Shown: one piece after another, positions 18,232 to 26,407 of the stretch
Numbering within the stretch: the first letter of the stretch is position 1
How the letters are laid out: each line of letters begins with the position of its first letter
From: Microbacterium paraoxydans
GTDB lineage: Bacteria > Actinomycetota > Actinomycetes > Actinomycetales > Microbacteriaceae
Direction of reading: 5' to 3'
Length of the DNA: 64,000 nt
NCBI RefSeq assembly: GCF_900105335.1
Contig: NZ_LT629770.1
Location: 434,001-498,000 of the forward strand
Translations under genes and position numbers: made by a program
The notes under the pieces: generated by a model
Told to the model about the DNA's origin: nothing
Seen by the model: only the letters and a program-made list of their open reading frames with translations
Database searches by the model: none

Positions 18232-18522
18232 ATGTCGCAGGATTATGAGGTCGACACGGATGTGTTGCGGGCGATGGCGGCGAAGACGCGGCGCGTCATC
18301 GCCGACGTCGGGGCGACCGACCTCACCCCGCCGACGAGCGCCGGCCACGAGTGGGTGGTCGCAGCCTCTGAGCGGTTCGCCGAAACGTGGTCTGCCGGCC
18401 TCGCAGCGCGGGTGACGGACTCCGACGACTTCACCGAACGTCTGGCGACGACGGCCCGGGTCTTCGATGAGGGGACGGATGCCGCGAAGGCCGAGGTCGA
18501 CGCGATGATCTGGGAAGAGTGA
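18232..18522 (+). CDS. WXG100/EspC-like small secretion partner
   Basis: 96-residue helical protein, size and pattern typical of type VII secretion (ESX) partner proteins. It begins YEVDTDVLRAMAAKTRRV and has a central turn at GHEWVVAASERFAETWSAG rather than a strict W-x-G. It ends in an acidic tail (DAMIWEE). It is the first gene of the toxin island, and its stop overlaps the toxin ATG as TGATG, so the two are coupled. It is probably a chaperone or co-secreted partner for the toxin. No ESX core gene (EccC, EccD) lies in this window. The 150 bp upstream are less GC-rich and contain TATCCT and TATGCT hexamers. Confidence 0.7.
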   Translation: MSQDYEVDTDVLRAMAAKTRRVIADVGATDLTPPTSAGHEWVVAASERFAETWSAGLAARVTDSDDFTERLATTARVFDEGTDAAKAEVDAMIWEE

Positions 18523-19808
18523 TGGAGCTCGGGCAGACCCGCTCCGCCACCGCCCTCATCCCTGGCTCCCCCGGCGAGGTCAGGCAGACAGCCGAGGGGT
18601 GGAAGGCACACGGCACGACTGCAGCACGGGTGCACGACCAGCTCGCGTCGCTCGACGATGAGGGCACCTGGACGGGCGAGGCCTACGACGCGTACCTGAC
18701 GCGCTTCGATCGTCAGCTGCTGCACTGGTCGAACGCCGGCGACGGGCTCCGCGAGGGCGCTCACGCCCTGTTCACCTGGGCGGATGCGCTGGAGTGGGCG
18801 CAGGAGGAAGCCGCGCGCGCCATCACTCTCTGGGACGAGGCCGAGCAGCAGGCCGCCACGGCACTGGCCGCGCACCGCGCTTACGTCCGCGAGCTTCGGG
18901 TCGGGCAGGGCCTTCGGCACCCGGAGGTGGAGGTGCCATTCGTCGACCCGTCCGGTCCCGCGCATGAACAGGCCAGAGAGGTGCTGTACAACGCCCGGGC
19001 GACGCTGGAGGTCTTCGCCCGAGACTGTGCAGTCCGGTTGGACCAGGCCGCAGAGGCCGCGCGCATGCCGCTCACCGAGGCTGAGGCCGCGACCGCAGCC
19101 CAACATGCCGTCACCGAGGCGGTGTTCACCCTTGCTGTCGTGCAGCCGTTCCAGGCCACGACGGACATGCTCGCCGTCTCCGCACAGACGCTGTGGGAGC
19201 ACCCGGACATCATCCTCGAACTCCTCGGCGGGGCTGCGACCTTCATCGGAGGCGCCGCACTCGCTGTCGGTGGCGGAGGTCTGACGGTGACCGGAGTCGG
19301 TGCCATCGCCGGCGCGCCCGCCGTCGCTGCCGCAGGCGTCGGCGTCGCCGGAGTCGGTGCGGGACTCATCGGCGACGCGGCAGGGCGATGGTTCCGGGAA
19401 ACCGACCGAGCCGCCGACCCCCGCAAGGGCGTCGATCGCGGGGATGGACGAGACTACGAGGGCAAATACGCAAACGGTCAGGAGAACAAGCCGTGGGTCG
19501 ACAAAGAGAAGATCGGACTTGACAAGTTCGCCGCTGAAGAGCAAGTGGAAGTGATCCGCACCAAAGCCAAGGTGGGCTACGACGGCGCGCCGCAGGACGG
19601 CCGATACTATGACGGCCTCGTCCGAAACCCTGACGGGACGTTCACAGCCATCGAGGTCAAGTCAGGTGGTGCTTATGACGCGTATTTCCGGCCGGGGAGC
19701 ACACAGCGCCAGTTCGACGCGCAAGTGAACGATGGGGCCGTTGCGAGAGGGCGGCTCAATGGTGAGAGTATCGAGATTTCTAGGGTGATTGTGAGAAGGG
19801 AACCATGA
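18522..19808 (+). CDS. Polymorphic toxin with WXG100-like N-terminus and PD-(D/E)XK-type nuclease C-terminus
   Basis: 428-residue protein. The N-terminus (1-220) is helical with a WXG100-like turn (TWTGEAYDAY, 49-58). A Gly/Ala-rich hydrophobic stretch (about 231-285) may enter or cross membranes. After a charged linker, the C-terminal 120 residues read QDGRYYDGLVRNPDGTFTAI then EVKSG; Asp364, Glu378 and Lys380 fit the PD-(D/E)XK nuclease signature, suggesting a DNase. Its ATG overlaps the stop of the WXG-like gene, and its own stop overlaps the immunity gene (ATGA). The role is likely contact- or secretion-dependent interbacterial competition. Nuclease activity is inference. Confidence 0.75.
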   Translation: MELGQTRSATALIPGSPGEVRQTAEGWKAHGTTAARVHDQLASLDDEGTWTGEAYDAYLTRFDRQLLHWSNAGDGLREGAHALFTWADALEWAQEEAARAITLWDEAEQQAATALAAHRAYVRELRVGQGLRHPEVEVPFVDPSGPAHEQAREVLYNARATLEVFARDCAVRLDQAAEAARMPLTEAEAATAAQHAVTEAVFTLAVVQPFQATTDMLAVSAQTLWEHPDIILELLGGAATFIGGAALAVGGGGLTVTGVGAIAGAPAVAAAGVGVAGVGAGLIGDAAGRWFRETDRAADPRKGVDRGDGRDYEGKYANGQENKPWVDKEKIGLDKFAAEEQVEVIRTKAKVGYDGAPQDGRYYDGLVRNPDGTFTAIEVKSGGAYDAYFRPGSTQRQFDAQVNDGAVARGRLNGESIEISRVIVRREP

Positions 19809-20287
19809 GCAGCTACGGACCGTTCGCAGAGAGAACCCCACGCGGCCAGGAAGGGTGGATTGAAGAGGTCTTTCGTCCGGTCCCGGACACTCTTCGGCTG
19901 AGGCTCGAAGCACTGGACGGCCTGGAGACATTCACCTACATCATCTGGCGGGGCAGCGACCCGACGAGCATCGTGGGGTTCGACTCCAAGCCTGGTGGAT
20001 CCTTCATGCAGGCGGCGGGTTCAGCCGATCAGATGACCGTGGAGGTCCGGTTGACAGGGCCTGACGGTCAGACCCGCCTGTACACGGTCGGTCGTCCCGA
20101 GCCTGCCGATGGGACGACGCTGATCCCGATCAGTCAGACCCGTGCGGTGCGCGTGTTCTCGAACGAGGTGTTCACCGCCGACGAAGCCGCGGTCATCTTC
20201 TACACCTACTACCTCACCGACGCCGTCGCTCAGCCGTACGTCCTCCGCGAGCTCGACCTCAGCCAAGAACTGTCGGAGCAACGATGA
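19805..20287 (+). CDS. Putative immunity protein, copy 1
   Basis: 160-residue soluble protein without a family I recognise. It starts at ATG 19805, overlapping the toxin stop by ATGA, the usual placement of a cognate immunity gene. The C-terminal half contains VRVFSNEVFTADEAAVIFYT and YVLRELDLSQELSEQR, repeated almost identically in copies at 20665 and 21743 and in a decayed copy at 21179. The N-terminal half varies more between copies, which would fit specificity for different toxin variants. Its stop overlaps the next WXG100 gene by ATGA. Confidence 0.7.
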   Translation: MSSYGPFAERTPRGQEGWIEEVFRPVPDTLRLRLEALDGLETFTYIIWRGSDPTSIVGFDSKPGGSFMQAAGSADQMTVEVRLTGPDGQTRLYTVGRPEPADGTTLIPISQTRAVRVFSNEVFTADEAAVIFYTYYLTDAVAQPYVLRELDLSQELSEQR

Positions 20288-20568
20288 GAGTAGCGGTCCG
20301 TCACGACGCCATTAGCGACACGGTCGCGCGTCTCGCCCTCACCGTACGGCAGTTCCAGGAGCGGCTCGACGCCCTCGACGCGGAGGCCGCTCGACTTCGA
20401 TCCTCATGGTCCGGTGAGGCGCAGGCAGCATACGACCGCGCCCACCACGACTGGGACACCGCCATCCGCCGTATGAAGGCCGCCCTCGCCGAAGCCAACC
20501 GACGACTCATCACCGCCAACGCCATCTCCATGGAGACCGCCAGCACCGCCGCCCGCCTCTGGAAGTGA
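20284..20568 (+). CDS. WXG100 family protein
   Basis: 94-residue two-helix protein with a clear W-x-G turn in SSWSGEAQAAYDRAHHDW at about residues 40-57, the hallmark of EsxA/EsxB-like type VII secretion substrates. ATG 20284 overlaps the immunity gene stop. The N-terminus MRVAVRHDAISDTVARLALT and the C-terminus METASTAARLW recur in two decayed fragments downstream (21561 and 22222), so the gene was once part of a repeated unit. It may partner a toxin now reduced to the fragment at 20585-20668. Confidence 0.85.
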   Translation: MRVAVRHDAISDTVARLALTVRQFQERLDALDAEAARLRSSWSGEAQAAYDRAHHDWDTAIRRMKAALAEANRRLITANAISMETASTAARLWK

Positions 20569-20584
20569 CGCTCATACGGTCCGA

Positions 20585-20668
20585 GATGGAACCCCCGCCC
20601 GCGGCAACCTGGACGGCCAAAACATCGTCGTCACCATCACGCGAGTAGAGAGCAGGGATGTCCCATGA
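20585..20668 (+). pseudogene. Orphan 3' end of a second toxin
   Basis: A 27-codon open segment, DGTPARGNLDGQNIVVTITR and onward, aligns with the last residues of the intact toxin (DGAVARGRLNGESIEISRVI). Its stop overlaps the next immunity start as ATGA, exactly as in the intact toxin/immunity pair. It lacks a start and the catalytic region. It is best read as the remnant of a displaced toxin C-terminal cassette. Confidence 0.65.
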
Positions 20669-21150
20669 GAGCGCCGTTTACGCATGGCGAAGAAACACCC
20701 AGCGGGCAGCGCGGCTGGATCACGGACAGCTTCCGCCCCATTCCCGCGCATCTGAGGCTCATGCTGGGCCACCTGGACGGCGAGCGAAAGCTGACCTACA
20801 TAATCTGGCCCGGATCCGATCCCTCCAGCACCGTGGGCTTCCGCGAGCCTGCCAGGGATACCTTCATGCAGGCGGCAGGCTCTGCCAACGCAATGACGGT
20901 GGAGGTGAAACTGCCTGGACCTGACGGTGAGAGACACTTGTATACGGTCGGGCGTGCCGAGCCCGTCGACGGGACGACGACGCTGATCCCGATCAGTCAG
21001 ACCCGTGCGGTGCGCGTGTTCTCGAACGAGGGGTTCACCGCTGACGAAGCCGCGGTCATCTTCTACACGTACTACCTCACCGACGCCGTCGCTCAGCCGT
21101 ACGTCCTCCGCGAGCTCGACCTCAGCCAGGAGCTGTCGGAGCAACGATGA
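20665..21150 (+). CDS. Putative immunity protein, copy 2
   Basis: 161-residue paralogue of the 19805 protein, about as long and collinear throughout. It begins MRAPFTHGEETPSGQRGWI and shares FMQAAGSANAMTVEVKLPGP and the near-identical C-terminal half. It overlaps the toxin remnant by ATGA, so it is the immunity gene of a lost toxin variant, kept perhaps as defence against kin. One residue differs in the conserved block (EGFTADEAA instead of EVFTADEAA). No family is recognised. Confidence 0.7.
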   Translation: MRAPFTHGEETPSGQRGWITDSFRPIPAHLRLMLGHLDGERKLTYIIWPGSDPSSTVGFREPARDTFMQAAGSANAMTVEVKLPGPDGERHLYTVGRAEPVDGTTTLIPISQTRAVRVFSNEGFTADEAAVIFYTYYLTDAVAQPYVLRELDLSQELSEQR

Positions 21151-21182
21151 TCACCCGCGTCGTTTTGGAGACCGTCATATGA
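21147..21182 (+). pseudogene. 11-codon reading frame bridging two immunity genes
   Basis: ATG 21147 overlaps the upstream stop and its own TGA overlaps the next ATG, so the 4-nt-overlap chain is unbroken. The segment RVVLET resembles the truncated WXG100 remnant at 22222 (RVLETAS), so it is probably a nearly deleted WXG100 gene. Confidence 0.45.
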
Positions 21183-21564
21183 GCACTCCCACACATATCA
21201 CCCAGATCAACGGAGAATCCCGCGGGCCACTCGTGGATTACGTACGCCCGTACACCGACCAACTGCGAACATCGCTGAGCGCCATGAACCCCTCCACGTT
21301 CTGGGCATTCTCACTGTGGCGTGCGCCGGAGAGCGCGGACCTCCTGGACAGCATCCCCTTCAGCGAGGAGTACATCCAGTGTGCCGGGACAGCGGAGGCC
21401 CTCGACGGTACTCCACCACCGTGTATCCCAACGAGGTGTTCACAGCAGACGAAGCCGCGGTGATCTTCTACGCCTACTTCCTCACCGACAAAGTCGCCCA
21501 GCCCTACACGCTCCGCGAGTTCGATATGAGCGTCCCCGACCCCACCGAGGACGAGGCGCCATGA
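21179..21564 (+). pseudogene. Decayed immunity gene, copy 3
   Basis: Homologous to the other copies at both ends but broken. The first frame runs from ATG 21179 through WAFSLWRAPESADLLDSI to about EYIQCAGTAEALD and then stops at 21463. The family C-terminus (VYPNEVFTADEAAVIFYAYF) continues in another frame to 21564. About 25 codons between these blocks are missing. The N-terminal half is more diverged than in copies 1, 2 and 4. Confidence 0.7.
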
Positions 21565-21746
21565 GAGCTGCGGTCCGTCACGACGCCATCGCCGACACCG
21601 TCCCACGTCTCGCCCCCACCGTTTGGCAATTCGAGGACGAGCTCGATGGCGCGGACGGACGAGATTACGAGGGCAAATACGCAATCGTTCAAAAGAACAA
21701 GCCATGCGTCGTCAAGGAGAGGATCGAAGTGAGGTACGTTCCTTGA
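21561..21746 (+). pseudogene. Chimera of a WXG100 N-terminus and a toxin segment
   Basis: 61-codon frame. Its first 29 residues (MRAAVRHDAIADTVPRLAPT...) match the WXG100 protein at 20284. It then switches to the toxin linker (GADGRDYEGKYA, with NKP and VKERI as in the intact toxin residues 307-331) and ends without a nuclease motif. A deletion joined the two genes. Start and stop both keep the 4-nt overlaps with neighbours (ATGA, TTGA). Confidence 0.7.
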
Positions 21747-22225
21747 CGTTTTACGGGCCATTCGCGGAGACAACCCCGCGAGGGATGACCGGATGGATCA
21801 GCGACCGTCGCCGCCCCATCCCGGATCATCTGCGCATGATGCTCGGGCACCTCGACGGGCAAGAAAAGTTCACTTACGTAATCTGGCGAGCCCCGAACCC
21901 CGAGAGCATCATCGTCACTCCGCAAGATGGCGGAGACGGGTTCATGCAGGCGGCGGGTTCAGCCGATCAGATGACGGTGGAAGTGCGCCTCCCCGCGCCT
22001 GACGGCGAGACCCACCTGTACACGGTAGGGCGTCCCGAGCCTGCCGACGGGACGACGCTGATCCCGATCAGTCAGACCCGTGCGGTGCGCGTGTTCTCGA
22101 ACGAGGTGTTCACCGCCGACGAAGCCGCAGTCATCTTCTACACGTACTACCTCACCGACGCCGTCGCCCAGCCCTACGTCCTCCGCGAGCTCGACCTCAG
22201 CCAGGAGCTGTCGGAGGAACGATGA
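21743..22225 (+). CDS. Putative immunity protein, copy 4
   Basis: 160-residue paralogue of the 19805 protein with the same length if translation starts at TTG 21743 (LTFYGPFAETTPRG, compare MSSYGPFAERTPRG in copy 1). That TTG overlaps the upstream TGA. An in-frame ATG at 21704 would give a longer, unrelated N-terminus. The C-terminal half is nearly identical to copy 1. It follows the chimeric toxin fragment, so it is an orphan immunity gene. Confidence 0.65.
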   Translation: MTFYGPFAETTPRGMTGWISDRRRPIPDHLRMMLGHLDGQEKFTYVIWRAPNPESIIVTPQDGGDGFMQAAGSADQMTVEVRLPAPDGETHLYTVGRPEPADGTTLIPISQTRAVRVFSNEVFTADEAAVIFYTYYLTDAVAQPYVLRELDLSQELSEER

Positions 22226-22269
22226 GAGTCTTGGAGACCGCCAGCACCGCCGCCCGCCTCTGGCGGTAA
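22222..22269 (+). pseudogene. 15-codon remnant of a WXG100 gene
   Basis: Reads MRVLETASTAARLWR: the first three and last twelve residues of the WXG100 protein at 20284, with everything between deleted in frame. ATGA overlap with the immunity stop is preserved. It marks the right end of the toxin island. Confidence 0.65.
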
Positions 22270-22292
22270 CGGCGCTCCGGGCATGGCCCCCG

Positions 22293-22685
22293 TCAGGGCT
22301 CGTCGGCGACGATCTCGGCCTTGAACCCCGCGGAGTTCTCCAGCCATCCGGCGTAGTGATCCGGCCCGCCCGCGTGCGGGTAGCGCTCCGCGTACAAAGG
22401 CCGCCAGCCGTGTTCTGGCGCCGCCGCCATGATCGCGTCCACACGGTCCCGCGGGCCCGCAGCGAAGGCGAGATGGTTCACGCCCGGGGCACGACGATCG
22501 TGTTCACTGCTGCTGAGGTTCGGGGATGTCGTGAGGGTGACATACGCGCCACCCGCCTCCCAGGACTCGCCCTCGGGCCATGCACCGGCGCGGACGAAAC
22601 CCACCGCACCGAGCAGCCACCCCCACTCCGCTCGCGACGACACGAGGTCGGCGACCCAGACCTCCACGTGGTGAATCCCTGCCAT
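22293..22685 (-). CDS. VOC (glyoxalase/bleomycin resistance) family protein
   Basis: 130-residue single-module vicinal oxygen chelate protein. It begins with the metal-ligand strand GIHHVEVWVADLVSSRAEW and has the second half HLAFAAGPRDRVDAIMAAA and a C-terminal DHYAGWLENSAGFKAEIVAD, where Glu is a likely metal ligand. Substrate cannot be told. The ATG at 22685 has no strong ribosome site. It borders the toxin island on the right and has no operon partner. Confidence 0.85.
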   Translation of the reverse strand: MAGIHHVEVWVADLVSSRAEWGWLLGAVGFVRAGAWPEGESWEAGGAYVTLTTSPNLSSSEHDRRAPGVNHLAFAAGPRDRVDAIMAAAPEHGWRPLYAERYPHAGGPDHYAGWLENSAGFKAEIVADEP

Positions 22686-22821
22686 CCGTCCAGTCTCTCA
22701 GCTCCCCGTGGATCCGCCATTGCAGGTGTCGGGCTCCACGTCAACCCCAACGCGTCGTTCTTTTTGCGCGGATACGGTGAATACATCGTCGGGATACCCG
22801 GTCCCGCCAGTGGAGGACGCC

Positions 22822-24186
22822 GTGATCACCCAGGAAGCCCCGCCCACCGCCGCGCTTCTGGACGGCCGCTACCGCCTGGCGGAGGCTGTCGGCATGGGCG
22901 GGATGGCGACCGTGTATCGCGCGGAGGACATCGCCCTCGAACGCACCGTCGCGGTGAAGATGTTCCGCGAATCCGACGATGCCGTCGAGTCCGTGGAGCG
23001 GGTGCATTCGGAGAAGGCGCTCCTCGCGGGTCTCAACCACCCGGGCCTGGTCACCCTCCTCGACGCGCACCTCGAGCCCGGACGACCGAAATACCTCGTG
23101 ATGGAGTACGTGCCGGGACCGACGCTGAGCAAGCGCATGGCCCGCGCGACGGTGACCCCGCGCGAGATCGCCACGATCGGGGCGGACATCGCCTCCGCCC
23201 TCCACGCCGTGCACAGCGCCGGCATCGTGCACCGCGACATCAAGCCCTCGAATGTCCTCCTCACGCCGCCCCTCGACACGAACGGCCGCTGGAGCGCGAA
23301 GCTGGCCGACTTCGGGATCGCCTGCGCCATCGACATGTCCCGCGTCACCACTCCCGGCATCGTCCTCGGGACGCTGACCTACATGGCGCCCGAGCAGCTG
23401 CGGAACGGCGATATCCGTCCCGCGGTCGACATCTACGCGCTCGGTCTCATCCTGTTGGAGGCGCTCACCGGCAAGCCTGGGTTCGCCCCCACCCTCAGCG
23501 TCGAATCCGCCCTCGCCCGTCTCCACATCGCGCCGGAGATCCCGGCGGAACTGGGTTCGGAGTGGGCCGCACTGCTCAGCGCGATGACGGCGATCGACCC
23601 CGACGCACGACCGCACGCTCTGGAGGTCGAGAGCGAACTGCGTCGGCTGATCGATCTCCCCGTCACCGAAGAGGTGGCAACAGACGTCACCGTGCCGCTT
23701 CCCGCGCCGACCGCAGGCGCCCTCCCCCGGACGCGCGCCGAGGCTCGCGCCCGCCGTCGCGCCGCCTCGGCGCACCCCGCCGCGTCCCCGGCCCGGCGCA
23801 CGCGACGTCTTCGCGAGTCCCTGCTCATCGCTGCGGTGGTCGTACTCGGCGCGGTGACCACCGCCTCCGCAGCACTGCTCGGACACGGCGAGCAGGCTCT
23901 CGCCAGCTCGGGCGCCGTCTCCGATGGCGCGTCGAGGATCGTCGAGGGCGTCGAGGACCTCGTGCCGGTCGAGCCGGCTCCCGCGGACACCGTCGTCGAC
24001 TCGGAGCCGGCAGAGACCGTCGCCGTCGAGCCGGTGGCCGCGACCCCGGTGACACGGACGGCACCGGTCACCGAGTCGATCGCCGAGGATAGCCTGCCCG
24101 AGAACGCCGCACCGCAGGCGCAGGAGAACCGAGGCAAGAGCCCAGGCCGCGACCGCAACAACGGCAAGGGCAACAGCAGCCACTGA
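22822..24186 (+). CDS. Serine/threonine protein kinase, PknA/PknB type
   Basis: 454-residue Hanks-type kinase. The glycine loop is VGMGGMATVYRAED, the VAVK lysine is K46, the catalytic loop HRDIKPSNVLL has D139, the metal-binding DFGIA has D163, and APEQL follows. A short juxtamembrane basic region leads to one membrane helix (about 334-356) and an extracytoplasmic Thr/Val/Glu-rich tail ending in Lys/Asn-rich sequence, with no PASTA domains. The start is GTG 22822 with GGAGG 5 nt upstream. Without PASTA repeats the signal it senses is unknown. It stands as a single gene. Confidence 0.92.
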   Translation: MITQEAPPTAALLDGRYRLAEAVGMGGMATVYRAEDIALERTVAVKMFRESDDAVESVERVHSEKALLAGLNHPGLVTLLDAHLEPGRPKYLVMEYVPGPTLSKRMARATVTPREIATIGADIASALHAVHSAGIVHRDIKPSNVLLTPPLDTNGRWSAKLADFGIACAIDMSRVTTPGIVLGTLTYMAPEQLRNGDIRPAVDIYALGLILLEALTGKPGFAPTLSVESALARLHIAPEIPAELGSEWAALLSAMTAIDPDARPHALEVESELRRLIDLPVTEEVATDVTVPLPAPTAGALPRTRAEARARRRAASAHPAASPARRTRRLRESLLIAAVVVLGAVTTASAALLGHGEQALASSGAVSDGASRIVEGVEDLVPVEPAPADTVVDSEPAETVAVEPVAATPVTRTAPVTESIAEDSLPENAAPQAQENRGKSPGRDRNNGKGNSSH

Positions 24187-24289
24187 TCCGACGCTCCCGA
24201 CGCCCGCCGAGCCGGCGGGTGTCGCTGAGCGGCGCGCGGGACCGGGTGGAGGATGATCGAGTGTCGAGTATCGACAGAGGGAGGGGACC

Positions 24290-25438
24290 ATGCGTCGCAG
24301 GAAGTTGATCGCACCGCCGGATCAGGCACCCAGCGTGTCCGCGCAGCGACGGTCGCCGTCGAGCGTGGTCGCCGGCGCCAGGGCGAACCCGTTCATGTTC
24401 GGTCTCCTCGGTGCCCTCGGGGTCCTCGTCGCGCTGATGATCGGCGGCATCGTCGGTCAGCTCGCCACCGTGCTGGTCTACATCGGCGTCGCGCTCTTCC
24501 TGGCGCTCGGCCTCGATCCGATCGTGCGGTTCATCGAGCGTAAGCTCCCCCGTCCCGCGGCGGTCGCCGTGGTCGTGATCGGCGTCCTGCTCGCCTTCGC
24601 CGGGATCATCCTCGCCATCGTCCCCACCCTCGTGGAGCAGATCGGGAACCTGATCAAAGACGGTCCGAAGATGATCGAGGACTTCACGAACAGCGCCTGG
24701 TTCCAGGACGTCAGCGGACAGTTCGGCGGCACGATCAAGGACGCGGTCGACGGCGTGCTCGGCTTCGTGCAGAACCCGGACAACTTCCTCGACATCGGCG
24801 GCGGTGTCTTCGCCGTCGGCGCCGGAATCGCCGGCGGCCTGACGGGCATCACGATCGTGGTCATCCTCACGCTCTACTTCATGGCGTCGCTGCGCAGCAT
24901 GAAGCGGGTGGCTGCCCGGTTCGTCCCGGCGTACCAGCGCGACACGTTCAGCGAGCTCCTGGAGGACGTCTCGAGTGCCGTCGGGCGCTACGTCATCGGT
25001 CAGGCGAGCCTCGCGCTCACCAACGGCATCCTGAGCCTCATCTTCCTGACCATCATCGGAGCGCCGGTGCCGGCGCTGCTCGCACTGATCGCCTTCATCG
25101 GATCGATGATCCCGCTCGTCGGAACCCTCTCGGCGTCGATCATCATCTCGCTCATCTGCCTGTTCGTCTCGCCGACGACCGCGCTGATCGCGATCATCTA
25201 CTACCTGATCTACATGCAGATCGAGGCATACGTGCTCTCTCCGCGGATCATGAACAAGGCCGTCGATGTCCCGGGCGCGCTGGTCGTCATCGCCGCAGTG
25301 GCCGGTGGCGCGCTCGGCGGGATCCTGGGTGCGCTCGTCGCCATCCCGGTGGCCGCGAGCATCATCATCATCGTGCAGAAGGTCGTCTTCCCCAATCAGG
25401 ACAGGAAGAAGACGCCGCCCGCGGTGACCGTCGCCTGA
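24290..25438 (+). CDS. AI-2E family transporter
   Basis: 382-residue membrane protein of the AI-2E/PerM family. A basic N-terminus is followed by hydrophobic helices (LLGALGVLVALMIGGIVGQL, VAVVVIGVLLAFAGIILAIV), a soluble loop with GPKMIEDFTNSAWF, and the conserved C-terminal helices with ALIAFIGSMIPLVGTLSAS and AVAGGALGGILGALVAIPVA. Family members export small molecules or ions; a role with autoinducer-2 is not established here. GGAGGGG lies ahead of ATG 24290. It ends flush against the convergent lipid kinase gene. Confidence 0.9.
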   Translation: MRRRKLIAPPDQAPSVSAQRRSPSSVVAGARANPFMFGLLGALGVLVALMIGGIVGQLATVLVYIGVALFLALGLDPIVRFIERKLPRPAAVAVVVIGVLLAFAGIILAIVPTLVEQIGNLIKDGPKMIEDFTNSAWFQDVSGQFGGTIKDAVDGVLGFVQNPDNFLDIGGGVFAVGAGIAGGLTGITIVVILTLYFMASLRSMKRVAARFVPAYQRDTFSELLEDVSSAVGRYVIGQASLALTNGILSLIFLTIIGAPVPALLALIAFIGSMIPLVGTLSASIIISLICLFVSPTTALIAIIYYLIYMQIEAYVLSPRIMNKAVDVPGALVVIAAVAGGALGGILGALVAIPVAASIIIIVQKVVFPNQDRKKTPPAVTVA

Positions 25439-26359
25439 TCAGCGGACGAGCACGGCGCCCGGCTGCACACGGACGGTGAAGGCGTCGATCTCGCCGACCT
25501 CCTCGCCGTCGATCTCGAACATCTGCGGCGCGGCGAGCTGCACCCGGATCCGCTCCGCCGAGACATGGGTCGTGGAGTCGGTGCTGACCGCCTGATCGAC
25601 GTTCCCGATCATGCGACGGATCCCGTTGTCCCAGACGACCGAGCGGACGGTGTCGAGCCACTGCAGCGCGCCGTCGGAGCTGATGAGCAGCATGTCGAGG
25701 AGGCCGTCGTCGAGGACGGCGTCCGGCAACAGGCGGATGCCGCCCTGGAGCATGCCGCAGTTGCCGACGAGCAGCGTGTGCCCGCGCACCTCCTCCGGCT
25801 CGTGGTCGTCGAGCTGCAGCGTGATGTCCGTCATCTCGGTGCCGGCGAGTGCCCGCCCCATCGCCTCCACGTAGGCGAGCCAGCCGGCGCGATCCTTGAG
25901 GTCGTCGTTGGTCTCCACGAGCATCTGCGCGTCGACCCCGAAGCCGACCATGACGGAGAAGGCGTGCTCCTCGCCGTCGAACTCCACCCAGCCGAGGTCG
26001 ATGCGGTGGGGCTCCGAGTCGCGGATGTGCTCGAGCGCCGGCAGCACGCCCTCGAGCGGCACGCCGAGGTTGCGCGCCAGGAGATTGCCGGTGCCCTGCG
26101 GCACGATGCCGAGGGCGACATCGGTGCCGACCAGAGCTTCCGCGACGGCGCGGATCGTGCCGTCACCGCCGACTGCGATGACGAGGGCGCAGCCCTCCTC
26201 CACGGCCTTCGCCGCGACGCCGCGACCGGGGTCGTCCGGAGTGGTCTCCCCCCAGCGCACATCGGCTTCCTCGCCGAACGCGAGGGTCACCGCTTCCCCG
26301 AGGACATCCCGGTCGGACTTCGTCGGGTTCCAGATCACGCCGATGCGAGGAGAGGTCAT
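25439..26359 (-). CDS. Diacylglycerol/lipid kinase family protein
   Basis: 306-residue member of the DAGK_cat family. The nucleotide-binding signature IAVGGDGTIRAVAEALVGTD and the substrate-site VPQGTGNLLARNLGVP are intact, as is the C-terminal MFEIDGEEVG. Such enzymes phosphorylate diacylglycerol or related lipids at the membrane for phospholipid recycling. It is transcribed toward the AI-2E gene with no gap between the stops. Substrate is inferred from family only. Confidence 0.9.
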   Translation of the reverse strand: MTSPRIGVIWNPTKSDRDVLGEAVTLAFGEEADVRWGETTPDDPGRGVAAKAVEEGCALVIAVGGDGTIRAVAEALVGTDVALGIVPQGTGNLLARNLGVPLEGVLPALEHIRDSEPHRIDLGWVEFDGEEHAFSVMVGFGVDAQMLVETNDDLKDRAGWLAYVEAMGRALAGTEMTDITLQLDDHEPEEVRGHTLLVGNCGMLQGGIRLLPDAVLDDGLLDMLLISSDGALQWLDTVRSVVWDNGIRRMIGNVDQAVSTDSTTHVSAERIRVQLAAPQMFEIDGEEVGEIDAFTVRVQPGAVLVR

Positions 26360-26407
26360 ACGCTCACTCTGAGCGACGGAGGGCGATCGTGCAACTCGAC
26401 CGGCCGT

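Larger units (their letters stand above)
20081..22225 (+). repeat. Triplicated 3' segment of the immunity genes
   Basis: About 200 bp is nearly identical at 20081-20287, 20941-21150 and 22018-22225, covering the C-terminal halves of three immunity genes. A more diverged, internally deleted copy ends at 21564. The pattern indicates tandem duplication or recombination through this segment. Confidence 0.85.

Noticed and set aside
19805..22225. Assigning the immunity proteins to a named Imm family
   Set aside because: The conserved block does not match a family signature I can recall with certainty, so they are left unnamed.
18232..22269. Genomic island with mobile element boundaries
   Set aside because: No integrase, transposase, tRNA target or flanking direct repeat was found; only somewhat lower GC upstream of 18232.
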